From Sweltsa coloradensis (lineage: Eukaryota > Arthropoda > Insecta > Plecoptera > Chloroperlidae), in contig JAMZAV010000108.1 of NCBI GenBank assembly GCA_024449915.1, positions 434,001 through 498,000 of the forward strand: a stretch of 64,000 nt of DNA. The letters run 5' to 3'. A program made the position numbers and the translations under genes. A model generated the notes under the pieces. It was not told the DNA's origin and did no database searches. It saw only the letters and a list, made by a program, of their open reading frames with translations. Numbering within the stretch: the stretch's first letter is position 1; each line of letters starts with the position of its first letter. Of this stretch, positions 46,908 to 59,500 are shown piece after piece.

Positions 46908-47303
46908 TTTAAATAAATAAAATAAATAAATTCAGTGGGAGACATTTAATTTAAGGCAGACCAAACCAACCCTGCAGGCGCCGACACCATCGACGAGCGA
47001 ACAATGACCATTTAGAGATCGGCATAATATATTAAGTAGGAAACACCGATCAATCAAGCTGGACACGATTCCACCTGCGTACAGCCCTAGAATTAACAAG
47101 GCTGATTCTGAACAACCTTAGAATTTATTAAGTGCCTCGTTGCTAGGACGGCTCCAAAGTCAACGTTTACAAGTTCCTAAGTCAAGATCTGATGGACTTA
47201 AGTCCAAATCAAAAGATTAAAGACATCTAACAATAGCGGGAATCAAACCCTGGACCTTCTGCACTGGAAGCAGATGAGTTAACCACAAGACCAACGAGCC
47301 GCT
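46908..47303 (-). repeat. Type 1 SINE, full length
   Basis: The inverted copy has its TAAATAAATAAA tail at the low end, body GCAGGCGCCGACACCATCGA and GTTGCTAGGACGGCTCC, and tRNA-like head ending ACAAGACCAACGAGCCGC. The B box reads GGTTTGATTCC on the minus strand, one change from consensus. Confidence 0.8.
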
Positions 47304-50300
47304 TTGGATTTATTTGGCTTTACTTGAGATTAAAGATGGGTCAGAAAACAAAAACGAACGGTAGTTGGACTTATCTCTGTATTCTTACTTCGAGTGCCTC
47401 GTGGTTTTACAACAATGTACTAAAGCGAACAGTATGATACTGAGCAGACCTAATTGTTAATTACATTTTTATAGCCAAAATGAGTATTTCAGATAAAATA
47501 TTTCTAAAATCCTAAAGATTACTAGATACGTTTAACTTATCGACTCTTTTATTTCACATTAGTTATTTATAATTTAAAAATGATTAAAAAACAAAACTAT
47601 TGCATATAAACGTTCTTGAAAACAGATTTCAGAAATCGATTATCAAACCGCAAGAATATTCTCAAAAAGTTTATGATAAAAGAGCTTTTATAAGTTGGTA
47701 TCGTTTCGTAAGGCGATGAACGAAAATGTAAGATAAGAAACCGTAGTAAGTTTGTGTGCGTATCTATACGCAGTGGTGCGTACGTGTTCGTAATAAATCA
47801 ATCTGTGATTTCCTCTGCAGAGTCACGACTCGAGTGTTGAAATTACCAACTTAATGCAAGCTAATGATACCACAGAGGTAAATCACAGTCCACGATCCAT
47901 CCACGATGTTTTTGGGGCCAACCATTCAAAGTTCAGTAAAAATACCATCAAAATCCAGTTGTTTCCACAGGTAAATTTATTCAAATGATATCACGATTCA
48001 TTTAAAAATATCAGCATCTATCTATCTATCTTCATGAACAGCATGAAGAACTTGGCAATTTACACACACACCAAAATTACTAATTTATTCATGCAATCGT
48101 GATATTTCATTACATAATACTTAAATTTAATAACTAACAAACATTTTTAGTCTGTATAGCCTGTGACTATTCCTAAGTGAATTTACACCTTGAGCATATT
48201 AATGAAACCTAAGAAATTAAATAGGGTATTTTAAATTAAAAGCGTTACAGTGGAAATAAATAATACTGCCTTTAATGAGACCAAAAGTGATGCTTCAAGC
48301 CCAATTCCTGAATTACACGACATATGTTTGAAATTTTGCACATTTTTCACGAAAGATGAAATAAAGAGCTCTACACGATTGTCAAAAAGATATTTTTACG
48401 ATTTTCGATCATGTTAAAAAGTTCAAAGATGACCATTTCGTGAATTGTCTCTGGCTGATCAACAACAAATACTGCTACTGCAAAGGTGTCCATGTATGCT
48501 GTCTTGACAACACGCACAGTTTATTCACACCGGACCCTCCCTGGCTTAAACGAATAGTTACGTGCAAAATGACAAATATGTTGTCCTGCTTCATCTTAAA
48601 ACAATCAACAAAAATAAGTAGGGACATTGTGGTTTTATAAATTTGGCCCTCGCGAAATCCCCACTTGGTCACCCTTGTTTTCATCTGCTTAGCCGCGATC
48701 AACCCTCTCTTTACGATGTGGTCGACGATATTACAGCTTAATAGGAGGAATCTGAATCCATGTTTTAACACGTGAATAGCAAACGGCCGCCTTTGTCTAG
48801 TCGCCATGTTGGATTTTCCACCCCTTCTTCGGGGTTGTTTTGGCCGAAGTTTAGAGTGAAATATCGAAGTCATATCCCGCGCGGGTGGCGACGGGAGGGG
48901 GTGTAGTTTCATCAACCGTATTGATGTGTTATTGAGGGGAGGGGAGAGGGAAGGGGGGCATTCTACACCCTCGGGCCACGATTGTTTTTTGTTTGTTGGT
49001 TTCACACCCTGCGCGGGTCAAGCGAAAACTCCGAGTTCCAAACTCTTGTGCTTTGTACGTGTTGCTCACCCAATGCTACCAAATAAACTGACGCGTGATC
49101 ATTCAGTCGATGCTATTAATAATAAGCTGTTAATTGTTAGCATTTGTTGCTCATATGAATAACATTTTTATTTTATTTATTTATTTATTTATTTAAAATC
49201 TCTTAACTTAAGAGTAATAACAATTTAAATAAAGTTTTGATTAAAAATAACGACAACGCTTACTAGGAATCCTGACTAAAGATTTTTTAACGCAGTTAAA
49301 ATACTTATGCAGGAATAGAATAACATTTTTAAGCGCCTTTGGATATTCACACAAGTATCCTCTTGTATTTTACCTAGTAATTCACCTGTAGGAGGGAATG
49401 CAGTTGACCTTGGATAGATGGTCTCCTGGGGAAATGGATTTTAAATCCGTGATTTGTTGTAATAGTGTAATCATAAAACGGTCTATAACTAACAAAACTT
49501 ATCTGGAGCGTTCACTTGGTAGCAACGGTGAATTTTCTTATATGTATCGTGAAAAACCTTTCCAGGGATTATAAGATGACCATCTTCAGGTGTGCAATTT
49601 GGAATAGTGATTATTGTGAAGGAAATATCCATTCTTAATCCCTTACAATACAAAACCTTTCTTAAAATCTTCAGTTTGGATAACCGGTGACAATATTCGA
49701 GTGAGGTAGAAAAATTTCTATTTTGAAATAACTCAACATACAGTAAAAGTATAATAATACTTCCTTCAACTTCCAGGCAATTTAAATGAAATAATTAGTT
49801 TAAGGTTAATTTAAATTAGGTAACCGGACTTCACGCTTCAAAAAACAAATTTGAGCGAGATATTACAAAATACATAAAAAAACATTATAGACACATTTCC
49901 CATCTAAATCTGTCAAACGTGAATTTGGGTAATTAATTTTCTAATTTAATTTCTGATTAATGTCAGCTATGACCCTGGTCTTTGGACGTCATGGCAATAA
50001 CCTGCGGGCGAAGACTCCGGGCATATTCTGATGTACTCTCATCAGGAAATGACATTAACGTGAGGAAATTATAGGAATATTACGAAACCTATTAATATCT
50101 TAACTTAGATTAGTTTGTCAGGTCAGTAAGAGAGGTTGGGAGGGGGAGGTGATAATGAGGTAGGTAATGATTCCTTGAACTAAGACGTCAATTAATGTTG
50201 TTGGGTTTACTCACAACATATACGAGCATAAACAGGTGACACTAAAGTCTGTATAAGTTTTTCGTTCAAATATGACACGAAAATACAAATTTAGTTGAAA

Positions 50301-52471
50301 ATACATGAGTGAATATATTGTTTTCAAATGATTTTGTTATTCAAATTATAAATTGTATCATGTTATATTTTCACAGACAAAAAACAGTGTTCAATAATAA
50401 TTTCGTAGTAATATATTATTGAACAGTTAATCCTTAGATACTGTTTCTACAAACTGAAATCATAGCTATTTTTTTTAAATAGAGTAATATGGCAATGTGT
50501 ATGCAGAATCAATACGAAAGCGATAACAAACATAGTCAATTGGTAACAACCACAAGTAAACAAACCAGCACCACATCGTTTTAAAACGTAACACGATTTA
50601 AAACAAAACAGTTACTGAACAAATTTCGAATTTAAGTGAAATTATGTTGAGCGTTAATTAAAATTCAATAAACGGGGTAACAAAATTAAAAGAATAAAAT
50701 TATGTCGTTGTAGAACTATATTTGCATAGCTAACTATGTAACCATGAAAATGTAAACGAAAGAACAATGAATATGTATGTACATAACGGGGTTTTCACAT
50801 TATTAGTTATTTTATTGACCGTAAAAATAGCATATCGTTGATTTTGATACATACTTTTATCACCAACTATATATTTCTATTGCTCTATCAAAATTCATAG
50901 TTAGATAGCGCAATCTGCAAGTCCTACATCTTAAGTAGCAATTTGAATTCTTAGTAATAACCCGAAACCCGTTAGACTGAAATTGCTTTTGACTGCATAC
51001 TTGTGAACTTGTTGGCTGGTCTTGTAACTCGGCACTTGTCGGGACCACACGTGCGTTATAAGACATTCAAGTCGACTGCAGGGGGATAATGTACTTAGAG
51101 TGTTCATTCCGTCGTGAAGTTTCCAAACATGCATTAACAATTATGTTATTGCAAATAGAATTTCATTTAAAGTACTTGTTCAAGATCTAGTATTGGTACA
51201 TATTGCAACATAAACCAATTTCATTATTCAATTGTTGTGATGGTATTTGGGCATGTATTACATTTTTAATCTTATATATTTAAATCAGTCACCCATAAAA
51301 ACAGTAGAATTAAAAACGCAGTTACATCTTTAAATGTGTGATTTTAATGCAGACGAACTAAAAAATTATAAGAGCAACATCCGAAACAGAATTGAGAGTA
51401 AATTGAAAGTAATAATATGTATAATAAAAAGTGTATACGTCAAGGCCATCAACAGTTATTATAAAATTCAATTAACACTAAAAGAATTATGAAAATGATT
51501 TAGTAAATATGTATTGACGATAACAAGGTGCTGCCACCGACGATGTTAATAAGGGTGTATTGTATCAACAAACTGAAGTTTTCAATAAGTGCATAAATAA
51601 AGTCATGACCTATAATAATTTACTATTTTGTTATTTTTATTTGTTGTAATACGTCATAGAAATGCAATGAATGAAGCAAATAATTTGTTAGTATAAATTA
51701 AATGATCTTGGTTGAATAATGTGTAAAATACGTATGCTTTTAATTATATCATAAACATAACAAAATTTGAGTTGAAGCTATTGTTTCGAAAAATACAAAT
51801 CCATCTTGGCACACTTACATCGATACAAGAATACTCATTTAAATGTTCTGTTGTATTGTCATGAGTGTTATTTCCACGGTGTGAGTGCAAGAGCTTTACA
51901 AAACGAACACGCCCGATCATCAATAGAGAAACCTATTGACTCTGTCGGGGTTAAAAGGTTGTCAAGACTTGCGATTGAAGTTGACGTGGACCTCGCTTCC
52001 ATCAACGCTTGACTGACACGTGTCAATGATTATTTGGAGGGGTTCGAGAGGAAGAGGGAGGGGCAGGGGGAGGGGGAGCTGCCGAGGAGACTGACTTGGT
52101 AATGGAATTAGCAAGAAGGGACGAAGAATGAAGATATCGACCGTTATCACTCAAGACGTCTTATTAGAGACGAGATGAATTTTTATCAACGAGATTTTGA
52201 TGGAAATTGTCCTTCAATCAATACTCAAGTACAATTGATGAGAACAACGTATTTTAAACGAATGAAACACAGATAGGCGGTCTTAGATTAAATTTGATTC
52301 GTATTGTAATATAAATCGTTTATTAGATAGTCAAGTGTAATATTGTACCTTCCAGAAACAATATGAGGGAATAACAGACTAACGAACCAAAACTTGATTA
52401 TATTGATAATTTAATTTGTTTCTGGACGCAGCTAATAAAAATGAAACATTCGTAATTTCATAAAATCATAG
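47304..52471. other. No gene seen in about 5 kb
   Basis: No supported coding region. The 48.7-49.0 kb part is GC-richer (CGGCCGCC, GGCGACGGGAGGGGGTG) and holds a 176-codon minus-strand ORF (49005-48475) that lacks recognisable motifs. A TTTA repeat lies near 49165-49195 and a GGGAGG tract near 52055-52080. Confidence 0.55.
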
Positions 52472-52491
52472 TTTTGGTGGAGGTGCCGGGT
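52472..52491 (+). repeat. Solo TTTTGGTGGAGGTGCCGGGT motif
   Basis: The same 20-bp string as the ends of the foldback MITE at 37486 and family Z. What follows (CCCAAATAGATGATAATT) is not shared, and no matching opposite end was found nearby. Confidence 0.7.
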
Positions 52492-52839
52492 CCCAAATAG
52501 ATGATAATTAATGTCTGGAACTTTTCCTGGAGCCAGTTTTTACCGTATTGTTACCAGCCTTTGCACATGTTATGGTCATGTATATACAGTCTTCTACAGA
52601 TACACATTTTTTTAAACCATCACAAAAACATCTAAATAAATTAAATGGATTTTGGATTTTGTAAAATAATCTAAATTGGAAATTTTCTTAATTTATTTGT
52701 GCGTAATGCACAAAAATGTTCATAAATATTTGATTTTAGAAGAGTGACCATAGCCTTGCTTGACAATTACGTAAAATTGCATATCGATCGGATGACAATT
52801 GAAAGCATGAAAAGTTCCCTAAAAAGTTTCAAATAGGTA

Positions 52840-52990
52840 AAGTCACTAGTTCCGAACCAGTCAAGCCGCGCCGGTATCAACGACGAGTGAAATATGACAA
52901 GGAAATCCATCATTACTTACCTTATGTGACCACAGACTGAACACGCTCCTGTTTTCAATGACATCAGCAGGGTTAATTCGGGATAACTTT
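52840..52990 (-). repeat. Type 1 SINE middle fragment, diverged
   Basis: CCGCGCCGGTATCAACGACGAGTG and ATGACAAGG follow the inverted body of the SINE at 46908 (GGCGCCGACACCATCGACGAGCG). Confidence 0.5.
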
Positions 52991-53168
52991 TAAGGAGTCG
53001 AAGAAAGACAGCTGGGGTGGATTTTTTTAATTTCTCGATTGATTTCCATTATAACCATACCTAAAACTAAACTTGTTTGTAGTACCAATTTGTCTAAAGA
53101 ATAACACATCCTTGTGTTTAAAGGGGAACCATTTTAGACAATTAGCCGCTTTTTAAACAAAACATGAA

Positions 53169-53188
53169 TTTTGGTGGAGGTGCCGGGT
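53169..53188 (+). repeat. Solo TTTTGGTGGAGGTGCCGGGT motif
   Basis: Exact 20-bp match to the shared end motif. Flanking sequence differs from all other copies. Confidence 0.7.
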
Positions 53189-54087
53189 TTAGAGATTTTT
53201 TATTAGAATTAGCTAATAGTGAAAAAGTTATACAACCCTATACTATAAATAATATGTTTAATTGTTTTTCTGTATTTGAGGGACTCAGTACTATTATTAT
53301 TACCATTACATGTGTAATACATGTGTGTGTACATGTAAACAACAATACTGTGAAAAAATAATAGCTCGAAATCATTGAAGAAGAATAGCGGATAAAATGG
53401 ATCAAAAAATATTTTAATTTTGAGTTTTGTCCTAATAGGTGCTAATAAAGCGAAGTATGAGTTGAACGTCATATTAAAGAAATCAATTAAATGCTAACTT
53501 ATAATAATATAATTAATTCCCGACAAGGATTATTATTTGAATGTAAATGACTGATTGGATTTTATGAACGCGCCCTGGATTAGATAAATCGTAGTAATGA
53601 CGATGTTGGTTTATGGTTAACTGATGTTTTGATGCTGCACTCGCACTAGTTTTACATTAATTAAAGCAAGTCTAAATCGTTGGTACAGTGTTCGCGTTTG
53701 TTTGATGTCTCCATAACACGGGTGAATATCATGTTGGGGCAAAGTAAACAAGTAAAACAAACACAATAATTGTCAAAACGTTGAACAAGGTGTCATGTTG
53801 GCCTACTACACTAATGAACAATTCATAAATGAAGGGATTTGTCACAATTAAAAACAGAATTGTTGGAGCGGTGAAACCGTTAACAATAAAATTGAAATGA
53901 GCGAATTTTAACGGGAAATGAATCCGTAGTAACGTATTAATAAATGGTTCATCTAAAAAATTGCATTTGGGACTAATTAAAAGCAAACATTCATTTCTAA
54001 AATAACAATGACTGTTGAGTAATAATCAATATCAACAAGTTTCAGCCGGTGTTTCGTTTTGTTTAAATACGTCTCTGGCTGGTTATT
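53189..54087. other. No gene seen
   Basis: AT-rich unique sequence; ORFs lack motifs. Confidence 0.6.
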
Positions 54088-54200
54088 TTCACGAGTTGCT
54101 GGCGTTTGTGCCGACAGGGTTGGAACGATCTGCTTCAAAAGAAAGACCACACCATAAATCAATATTTGTCACTGGATGGGTGGACACTTAATACGAATTT
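54088..54200 (+). repeat. Type 1 SINE 3' fragment, diverged
   Basis: GTGCCGACAGGGTTGGAACGATCTGCTTCAAA and ACTGGATGGGTGGACACTTA parallel the CCTACAGGGTTGGCTTGGTC...GAGTGGGTAGAC region of the SINE. Confidence 0.5.
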
Positions 54201-54521
54201 ACTTGTTAATATGTAAAACATATGTTCATTATCTTACTTGATTTTTAGTCGGACACGGTGAACAATCTTAATTTTATTTGTTGTCACTATAAAGGGCGTT
54301 TCATTGGTCTAGTGCAGAAAAGCGGTAATATTTTTTTCTTCTCTTTTCTTTTCATTACCCACCCTTTTTTATATTTGATTCATTCATTTAATACATTTAA
54401 TATCATTTTTATTTGTTAACAAAATTGTTGTGTTTAAATGCATTGTTGTTGTAATGCTAATATTTCAAATATGTACTTAAATGTAGTTTATTGTAGTTTC
54501 TGCATCTATGAAATTAGACGA

Positions 54522-54700
54522 GTGAGCGCAGCGAACGTAGTCTTTCCTAACGCTATACTCGATCGGGCCATGGCCGTGAGCATTGTCTGTATGTATGTTT
54601 GTCTGTCCGATCCCATACGGCCGAACGGCCAAATAGATTGATCTGAAATTTTAAACAGACATCCATGACCAGGTAACTGAGAACTGCTTACAAAATGAGC
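54522..54700 (+). mobile_element. Fragment related to families A-C
   Basis: GACGAGTGAGCGCAGCGAAC matches the GACGAGTGAG end of family C combined with the GCGAGCGAAGCG phrase of family A. TATGTTTGTCTGTCCGATCC parallels the TTTGTCTGTTTGTTAGCACG segment of A and B. This makes it a possible link between the families. Confidence 0.5.
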
Positions 54701-55009
54701 ACAATCCATTTCGATTTAATCCTACAAGAAATAATAAACTGAAAAATAGACTGCCAATGTATAGAAATTTATTTAACGACAATGAGAAAAAATATTTTTT
54801 GTTTGTTATTTACCTGGCTGTGAAATGCCGTGCTCATGCAAGGTCTATCGAATGTTGAACGCCAAGGTACCCCCAAATTCCGCTCGAAGATTGAGTAAAC
54901 CTTGCAATATTTTCACGTATTACGTACTGGCTATGATTTCCATAGTATTGTCACAGATGGTGGACTACACTGCGTTATATGCATTTCAAAACATGTTTAA
55001 TAATTTTTA

Positions 55010-55102
55010 AAATACAATCCAGAAAGTACAAAATCTTTTTCGACCAGGGGATTGAACCCACGTCTCCCACATTTCGGCTATAAGGGCGCCTTGGCCAACC
55101 AG
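55010..55102 (-). repeat. tRNA-bearing repeat, second copy, one arm only
   Basis: On the minus strand, TGGTTGGCCAAGGCGCC (A-box region), AAATGTGGGAGACGTGGG and TTCAATCCCCTGGTCG (decayed B box) are followed by GATTTTGTACTTTCTGGATT. This matches the tRNA-like core and right arm of 36066-36163. The other arm is replaced by the end of the neighbouring MITE at 55103. Confidence 0.6.
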
Positions 55103-55384
55103 ACTAGGGAAACGCCAAAGTCGTTGTTAGACGAGTGAGCGAGTCATGTGTTGAGTACCCGGCAACATTTGCATATTTAGGTAAGTTTGATAATTATATT
55201 CGTATAAATAATAGGGTTTTAAAGTTTAGTTGATGTAAGGGCGCGTCAACTGTAAGGCCATAATGCGCCACTCTAGCCTATGATAGGCTAGGGAGGCCGA
55301 AGGTAGGGGGAAAAAGTAATGTTACCGGGTACTCAACGCATGGCTTACTCACTCGTCTAACAACGACTTTGGCGTTTCCCTAGT
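55103..55384. mobile_element. Family C MITE, copy 1
   Basis: 282 bp with about 60-bp inverted ends starting ACTAGGGAAACGCCAAAGTC, then GTTGTTAGACGAGTGAG and GTTGAGTACCCGG. Inside lies a perfect hairpin CTAGCCTAT/ATAGGCTAG (55273-55291). Non-coding. Confidence 0.8.
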
Positions 55385-55399
55385 TATATGGTGTGAGGA

Positions 55400-55490
55400 T
55401 GGTTGGAGGGAGTGTCCAATGATATTTAACTGAGCTCAATCCCAGCGTTTGCAATTTGATTAATTACAGAAACTTTGAAAAAACCAGCTG
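55400..55490. repeat. Possible type 2 SINE body fragment
   Basis: GGAGTGTCCAATGATATTTAACTGAGCTCAATCCC and TTGATTAATTACAGAAAC loosely follow the GGATGTCCGAGGGCTG...CTCAATCCC...ACGACTGAGGAAAAC body at 17250-17330. Weak match. Confidence 0.35.
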
Positions 55491-55639
55491 TAACAATATG
55501 TAACGACCGGCAAACGCCCGACATAGTCTCGCGTATATCGGTGGAGCTACCACTAACTGTTAACTAATAAATTAAAGTGGTTTCCCATCCAGTGAAACCA
55601 ATGAACGTGTACTGAAAACAGGTCACATTATTCCAAGTT

Positions 55640-56026
55640 ATTATTTTGGGAATTAAATGTACATCGCAGTCTTTAATTCGATTATAATGGGGTCAAATTC
55701 ACCGTATTCTGTAATAAACAGATGATTTAAATTAGTTAAAGTTTTATGCCTTTGGTGGAGGTGCCGGGTAGAGAGAGAAAAGTTTTAGCTCCATAAGAAT
55801 AGCATTGTTGGTGGAGGCGCCGGGTCTTTACTTGATTTTATTATTTCTAACATCCAATTTAATAAAGGAGGGAGGTAATATTGGTGTGTTATTTTTTTGG
55901 TACAAGTGACGGTGAATTTATTAAGTGTGTTTTAATATGTAGGTCAGTGTACTCAGTCAGTGTTAGCAACAAATCGCATCTCAGTACTAGTACTTGCTCT
56001 CACAATTTTTTGTGTTGTTCATTAAA
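55640..56026 (+). mobile_element. LINE 3' end with minisatellite, copy 3
   Basis: A worn end of the second LINE's ORF (TCAAATTCACCGTATTCTGT, compare 20096-20117) precedes two GGTGCCGGGT units (55754-55826) and the shared tail (GTGACGGTGAATTTATTAAG, TACTTGCTCTCACAATTT). It sits between the two family C MITEs. Confidence 0.65.
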
Positions 56027-56303
56027 ACTAGGAAAACGCCAAAGTCGCTGTTAGACGAGTGAGTGAGTAAGCTATGTGTTGAGTACCCGGTAACATCCCA
56101 TTTCTTCCCCCTACTTAAGGCCTCCCTAGCTTATCATAGGCTAGAGTGGTGCATTATGGCCTTCAGTTGATGCGCCTTTATACCAACTAAGCTTAAAAAC
56201 TATTATGTATACAATACATCAATCAACTTGTATGCAGATGTTCCCGGGTACTAAACACATGACTCGATCACTCGTCTAACAACGACTTTGGCGTTTCCCT
56301 AGT
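56027..56303. mobile_element. Family C MITE, copy 2 (inverted interior)
   Basis: 277 bp with ACTAGGAAAACGCC at the left end and GGCGTTTCCCTAGT at the right. Its interior (CCTCCCTAGCTTATCATAGG, GTGGTGCATTATGGCC) is the inverted version of copy 1. It begins exactly where the LINE tail ends. Confidence 0.8.
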
Positions 56304-56309
56304 TAGATT

Positions 56310-56400
56310 TATTTAGTTGTCCTCCTTTGTAAATCGGTTTTTATAACTGAATAGGATAGACGTTAAATAAATAATAAATAAATAAATAAAATTGGCAGTT
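56310..56400 (+). repeat. Type 1 SINE tail, diverged
   Basis: CCTCCTTTGTAAATCGGTTTTTATAACTGAATAGGATAGAC parallels the ACTAAAAATCAGTTATATAACTGAGTGGGTAGAC end of the SINE, followed by an AAATAAATAAATAA tail. Confidence 0.45.
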
Positions 56401-56552
56401 GACAATATTCAAAACTAAATTAAAATACTGCATTTTTACCCCCTGATATTTTAAAGAACATTGGGACTGGGGTCGTGTAACAAATTTGCAATTCTAAATA
56501 AAAATATAAAACGAAAATTAAAAAGAAAGTAATTTGTTTCTTATAACCAAAA

Positions 56553-59500
56553 TAGTCCGGATGTTAAAGGATATATATGGGGCATACCTTGCATTTTTTG
56601 ATACAAGCAAGACACTTGGCACACGTGTTCTAGGGACCATACCGTACTAATTTTGAGGTGGAGCCATCGTGATATCCCGTGCAGGGACCCGTTATCGCAT
56701 GTTGCCTACCCCTGCTGGTTTGAAGGGTTGATTAGCAAAACAAGTCGGTGTTTGGTGATAGAAACTTGAAATTTTTACCAAATAGGGGTAACATTAGGCT
56801 AAACATACTGGCAACGGGGAACTTCGGATTTCTTCATAGTTAAGGGATGATAGGGGTTTTAATTTTGGGGGTTGAACATTTTGATTTTAATTTTTATTGA
56901 TGACACCCTTGGTGTAATGTTGGACTTCTACGTTAAAGTACTTCCCAAAATCTTCAAACAAAATAATGGTGTTTAAAATATGACGAGCTACCCCTAATTT
57001 GGTCATAATGACCTGTTGACATAATGATCTGAGTTATGAGCTATTTGAAAAGTTGTTAAACATAGTCGTGTGACCACTCTATTTAAAGCTTAGATGAAGT
57101 AGAATAATATTAAATAAATTTCAACATGCCATGTTGACCTGTGACCTTTTTCGTCCTTTATTTGACCTTGATAACTGTTTCAGCATGAGCTGCATGACTG
57201 CATAATGTATACTTATAGCACATCCAAATGCATGTGATATATTAACAATTTTATTTACTAAATAAACTCAACATGTTATGTTCTAAGGCTGCATTGCGAA
57301 CGCTTTTTACTGTCGCGTTGATGGATGAGCAGTTTTGTACCATTGAACCTCTTTTACTATACTTTTACTTCGTCGTTTTTTCAACGTTTTTACATAGAAT
57401 ATGAATATACCAGTTTAAAAGGAATACCAAGTTCCTGGTAGATCGTTATGGTAATAAACCATGAAAAAATTAATAATAGTTAATGCGTTGTTGATGTTAT
57501 CCTTATCCAAGGGTGAATCGTGGCCAATCAGTGGTCCGTTTTTCAAGTAACTGATCGCTAGTTGCTCATCAATGGAGTCAAATTAACAAGGAATTGGTTG
57601 AGGTCCGCTTTCATTGGGGTGAAATGAACGGTTTTTCTTATAAATGTACCAAAATATGACTAGCTAGAAGTATACTGTAGTATAACGTTAATATAACAAT
57701 AACATACATAATTCAAACCAACAAACAAAACAGCTGTTTGAATCGCGCACCTTTTGGGACCATTTTCCGAGAGCGCGCAACTCTCTCGCTCTCTGGTGGC
57801 GCGGCAGTGAGTACATTTGCTAAATATTTTATGGACCCCATCAAGTTAAACAAATTTCTACTCTTTAGAACAGCCACTCGGCCTCTTGTTCATAAACCTA
57901 TGGCCAAATGACTAGTCATCTACCAGGCTCATCGTGTCCTTGTCTGTATTGGGGGCGTTGAGATCTTGTACCAAATTGGATCTAGTAAAATGCCGTTTGA
58001 ATACCAGTAAAAACAGTTTCTGTAGTAAATGCACCACCTGTAGATGCAAAAATACGTGATAGGTTAAGCCCCCCCCCCCCCGGACCACTCAATTGCATTC
58101 CAAGATTATGTAGAGAGTGTTTTTCCTGAATTCCTCAAGAAGAACTAGCGTCTGTGCGACGCTTAGATATCATCTGGGATAAGTACGACCCAATTAGTCT
58201 TTTAATATGACACTCGTAACTCCAACTACAAAAATTCCCAAAGGATGGCCAAATTTTCTACGTGATTCAGGTAATAAAGAAGTTCTTTAGGATGTTTGCC
58301 TCCAGCATATCAAATGACAACTTGATACCCTCTTAGTTACTACCACCATACTCAAAGCTACCACTTAATACAGGATATCACAGCGGGTTGGCCCCAATGT
58401 AATCACAAGCAGGGAGACACGCTCATATTGCTACTGATGTGCTAGTCCGTGCAATCAGCTGTGTTCCGGAAATGACTGGCATTGAAGCGCTATAGGAGCA
58501 TCTGGGACTGGAAGGAACCATCAGTATGTCGAAGCACACCATGTTGCAGCTTATCTAGGTAAATAACCACGTATTGATTATGTTCTAAAAAAGGATCCCG
58601 GGGAACCGATTTGAATTATCTACTGGTTATTCTATAGCACTTCCTATGTTCCACGCATTTTCGGGATGGAAACTATTTCCTCCTTTCGTGATGGTTATGG
58701 GAAAAAGTCTGCGTTCGATGCTTGGAGATCGTTTCCTGATGCTACAAATGGTTTCATTGCCACTATTGTTGGAAAAGTGGAGGCTGTCATTGAGACTTTG
58801 GAGAAGTTTGCAGTAGTTTTGAATGATATTGGAGATCAATTTACATTCACGTATCAAGAGCTACAATAACGTACGCTTGAGATACCCTAAAAAAGTGTTT
58901 ATTTTAAATTGTCATTTTTTGATGAAACACGTACTTTACCCTTTAGAAACGATTCCTCCGACAAAAGACGCCTTAGTACAGCACATTCGACGCTCAATCA
59001 ATCAAGGAGTACACGTCTGGGATCAAACTCTCTCCCTACAACAACAGCTGCCTTGGCCTTCTGAGTGGGGATGGAATATGACGGCAGATGGATGGGTGCC
59101 AGTGTGGACCATTCTTCCAATCGCTTCTGAAGCATGTACGATGCAGGGTGCGGGTGCAAGAAAGGATGTGGAGGATCATGCAAGTGTCTCAAACGTTAAT
59201 GAAAGTACACAGCTCTGCCAGTGCGTCGCACTTCGTGAGCTTAAGTGAAATAATCCAAAACTTTAAAAAAGTTTGTTAACTGCATAAGTAATTAATAAAG
59301 TACTATAATCAACAATGGTTTTATTGTAACTTTCCTCTTGTTGAATGTTAATCTATAAAGTTTTTTCCATAACGATTTACCAGGAACTTGGTACTCCTTT
59401 TAAAATAGTATATTCTATGTAAATACGTTGAAAAACGACGAATAAAAGTATAGTAAAAGAGGGTTCATAGTACAAAACTGCTCATCCATCAACGCGACAG

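Noticed and set aside
48475..49005. 176-codon minus-strand ORF in GC-richer sequence
   Set aside because: Composition-driven lack of stops is likely. No motif, signal or conserved pattern could be seen, and it overlaps other ORFs.
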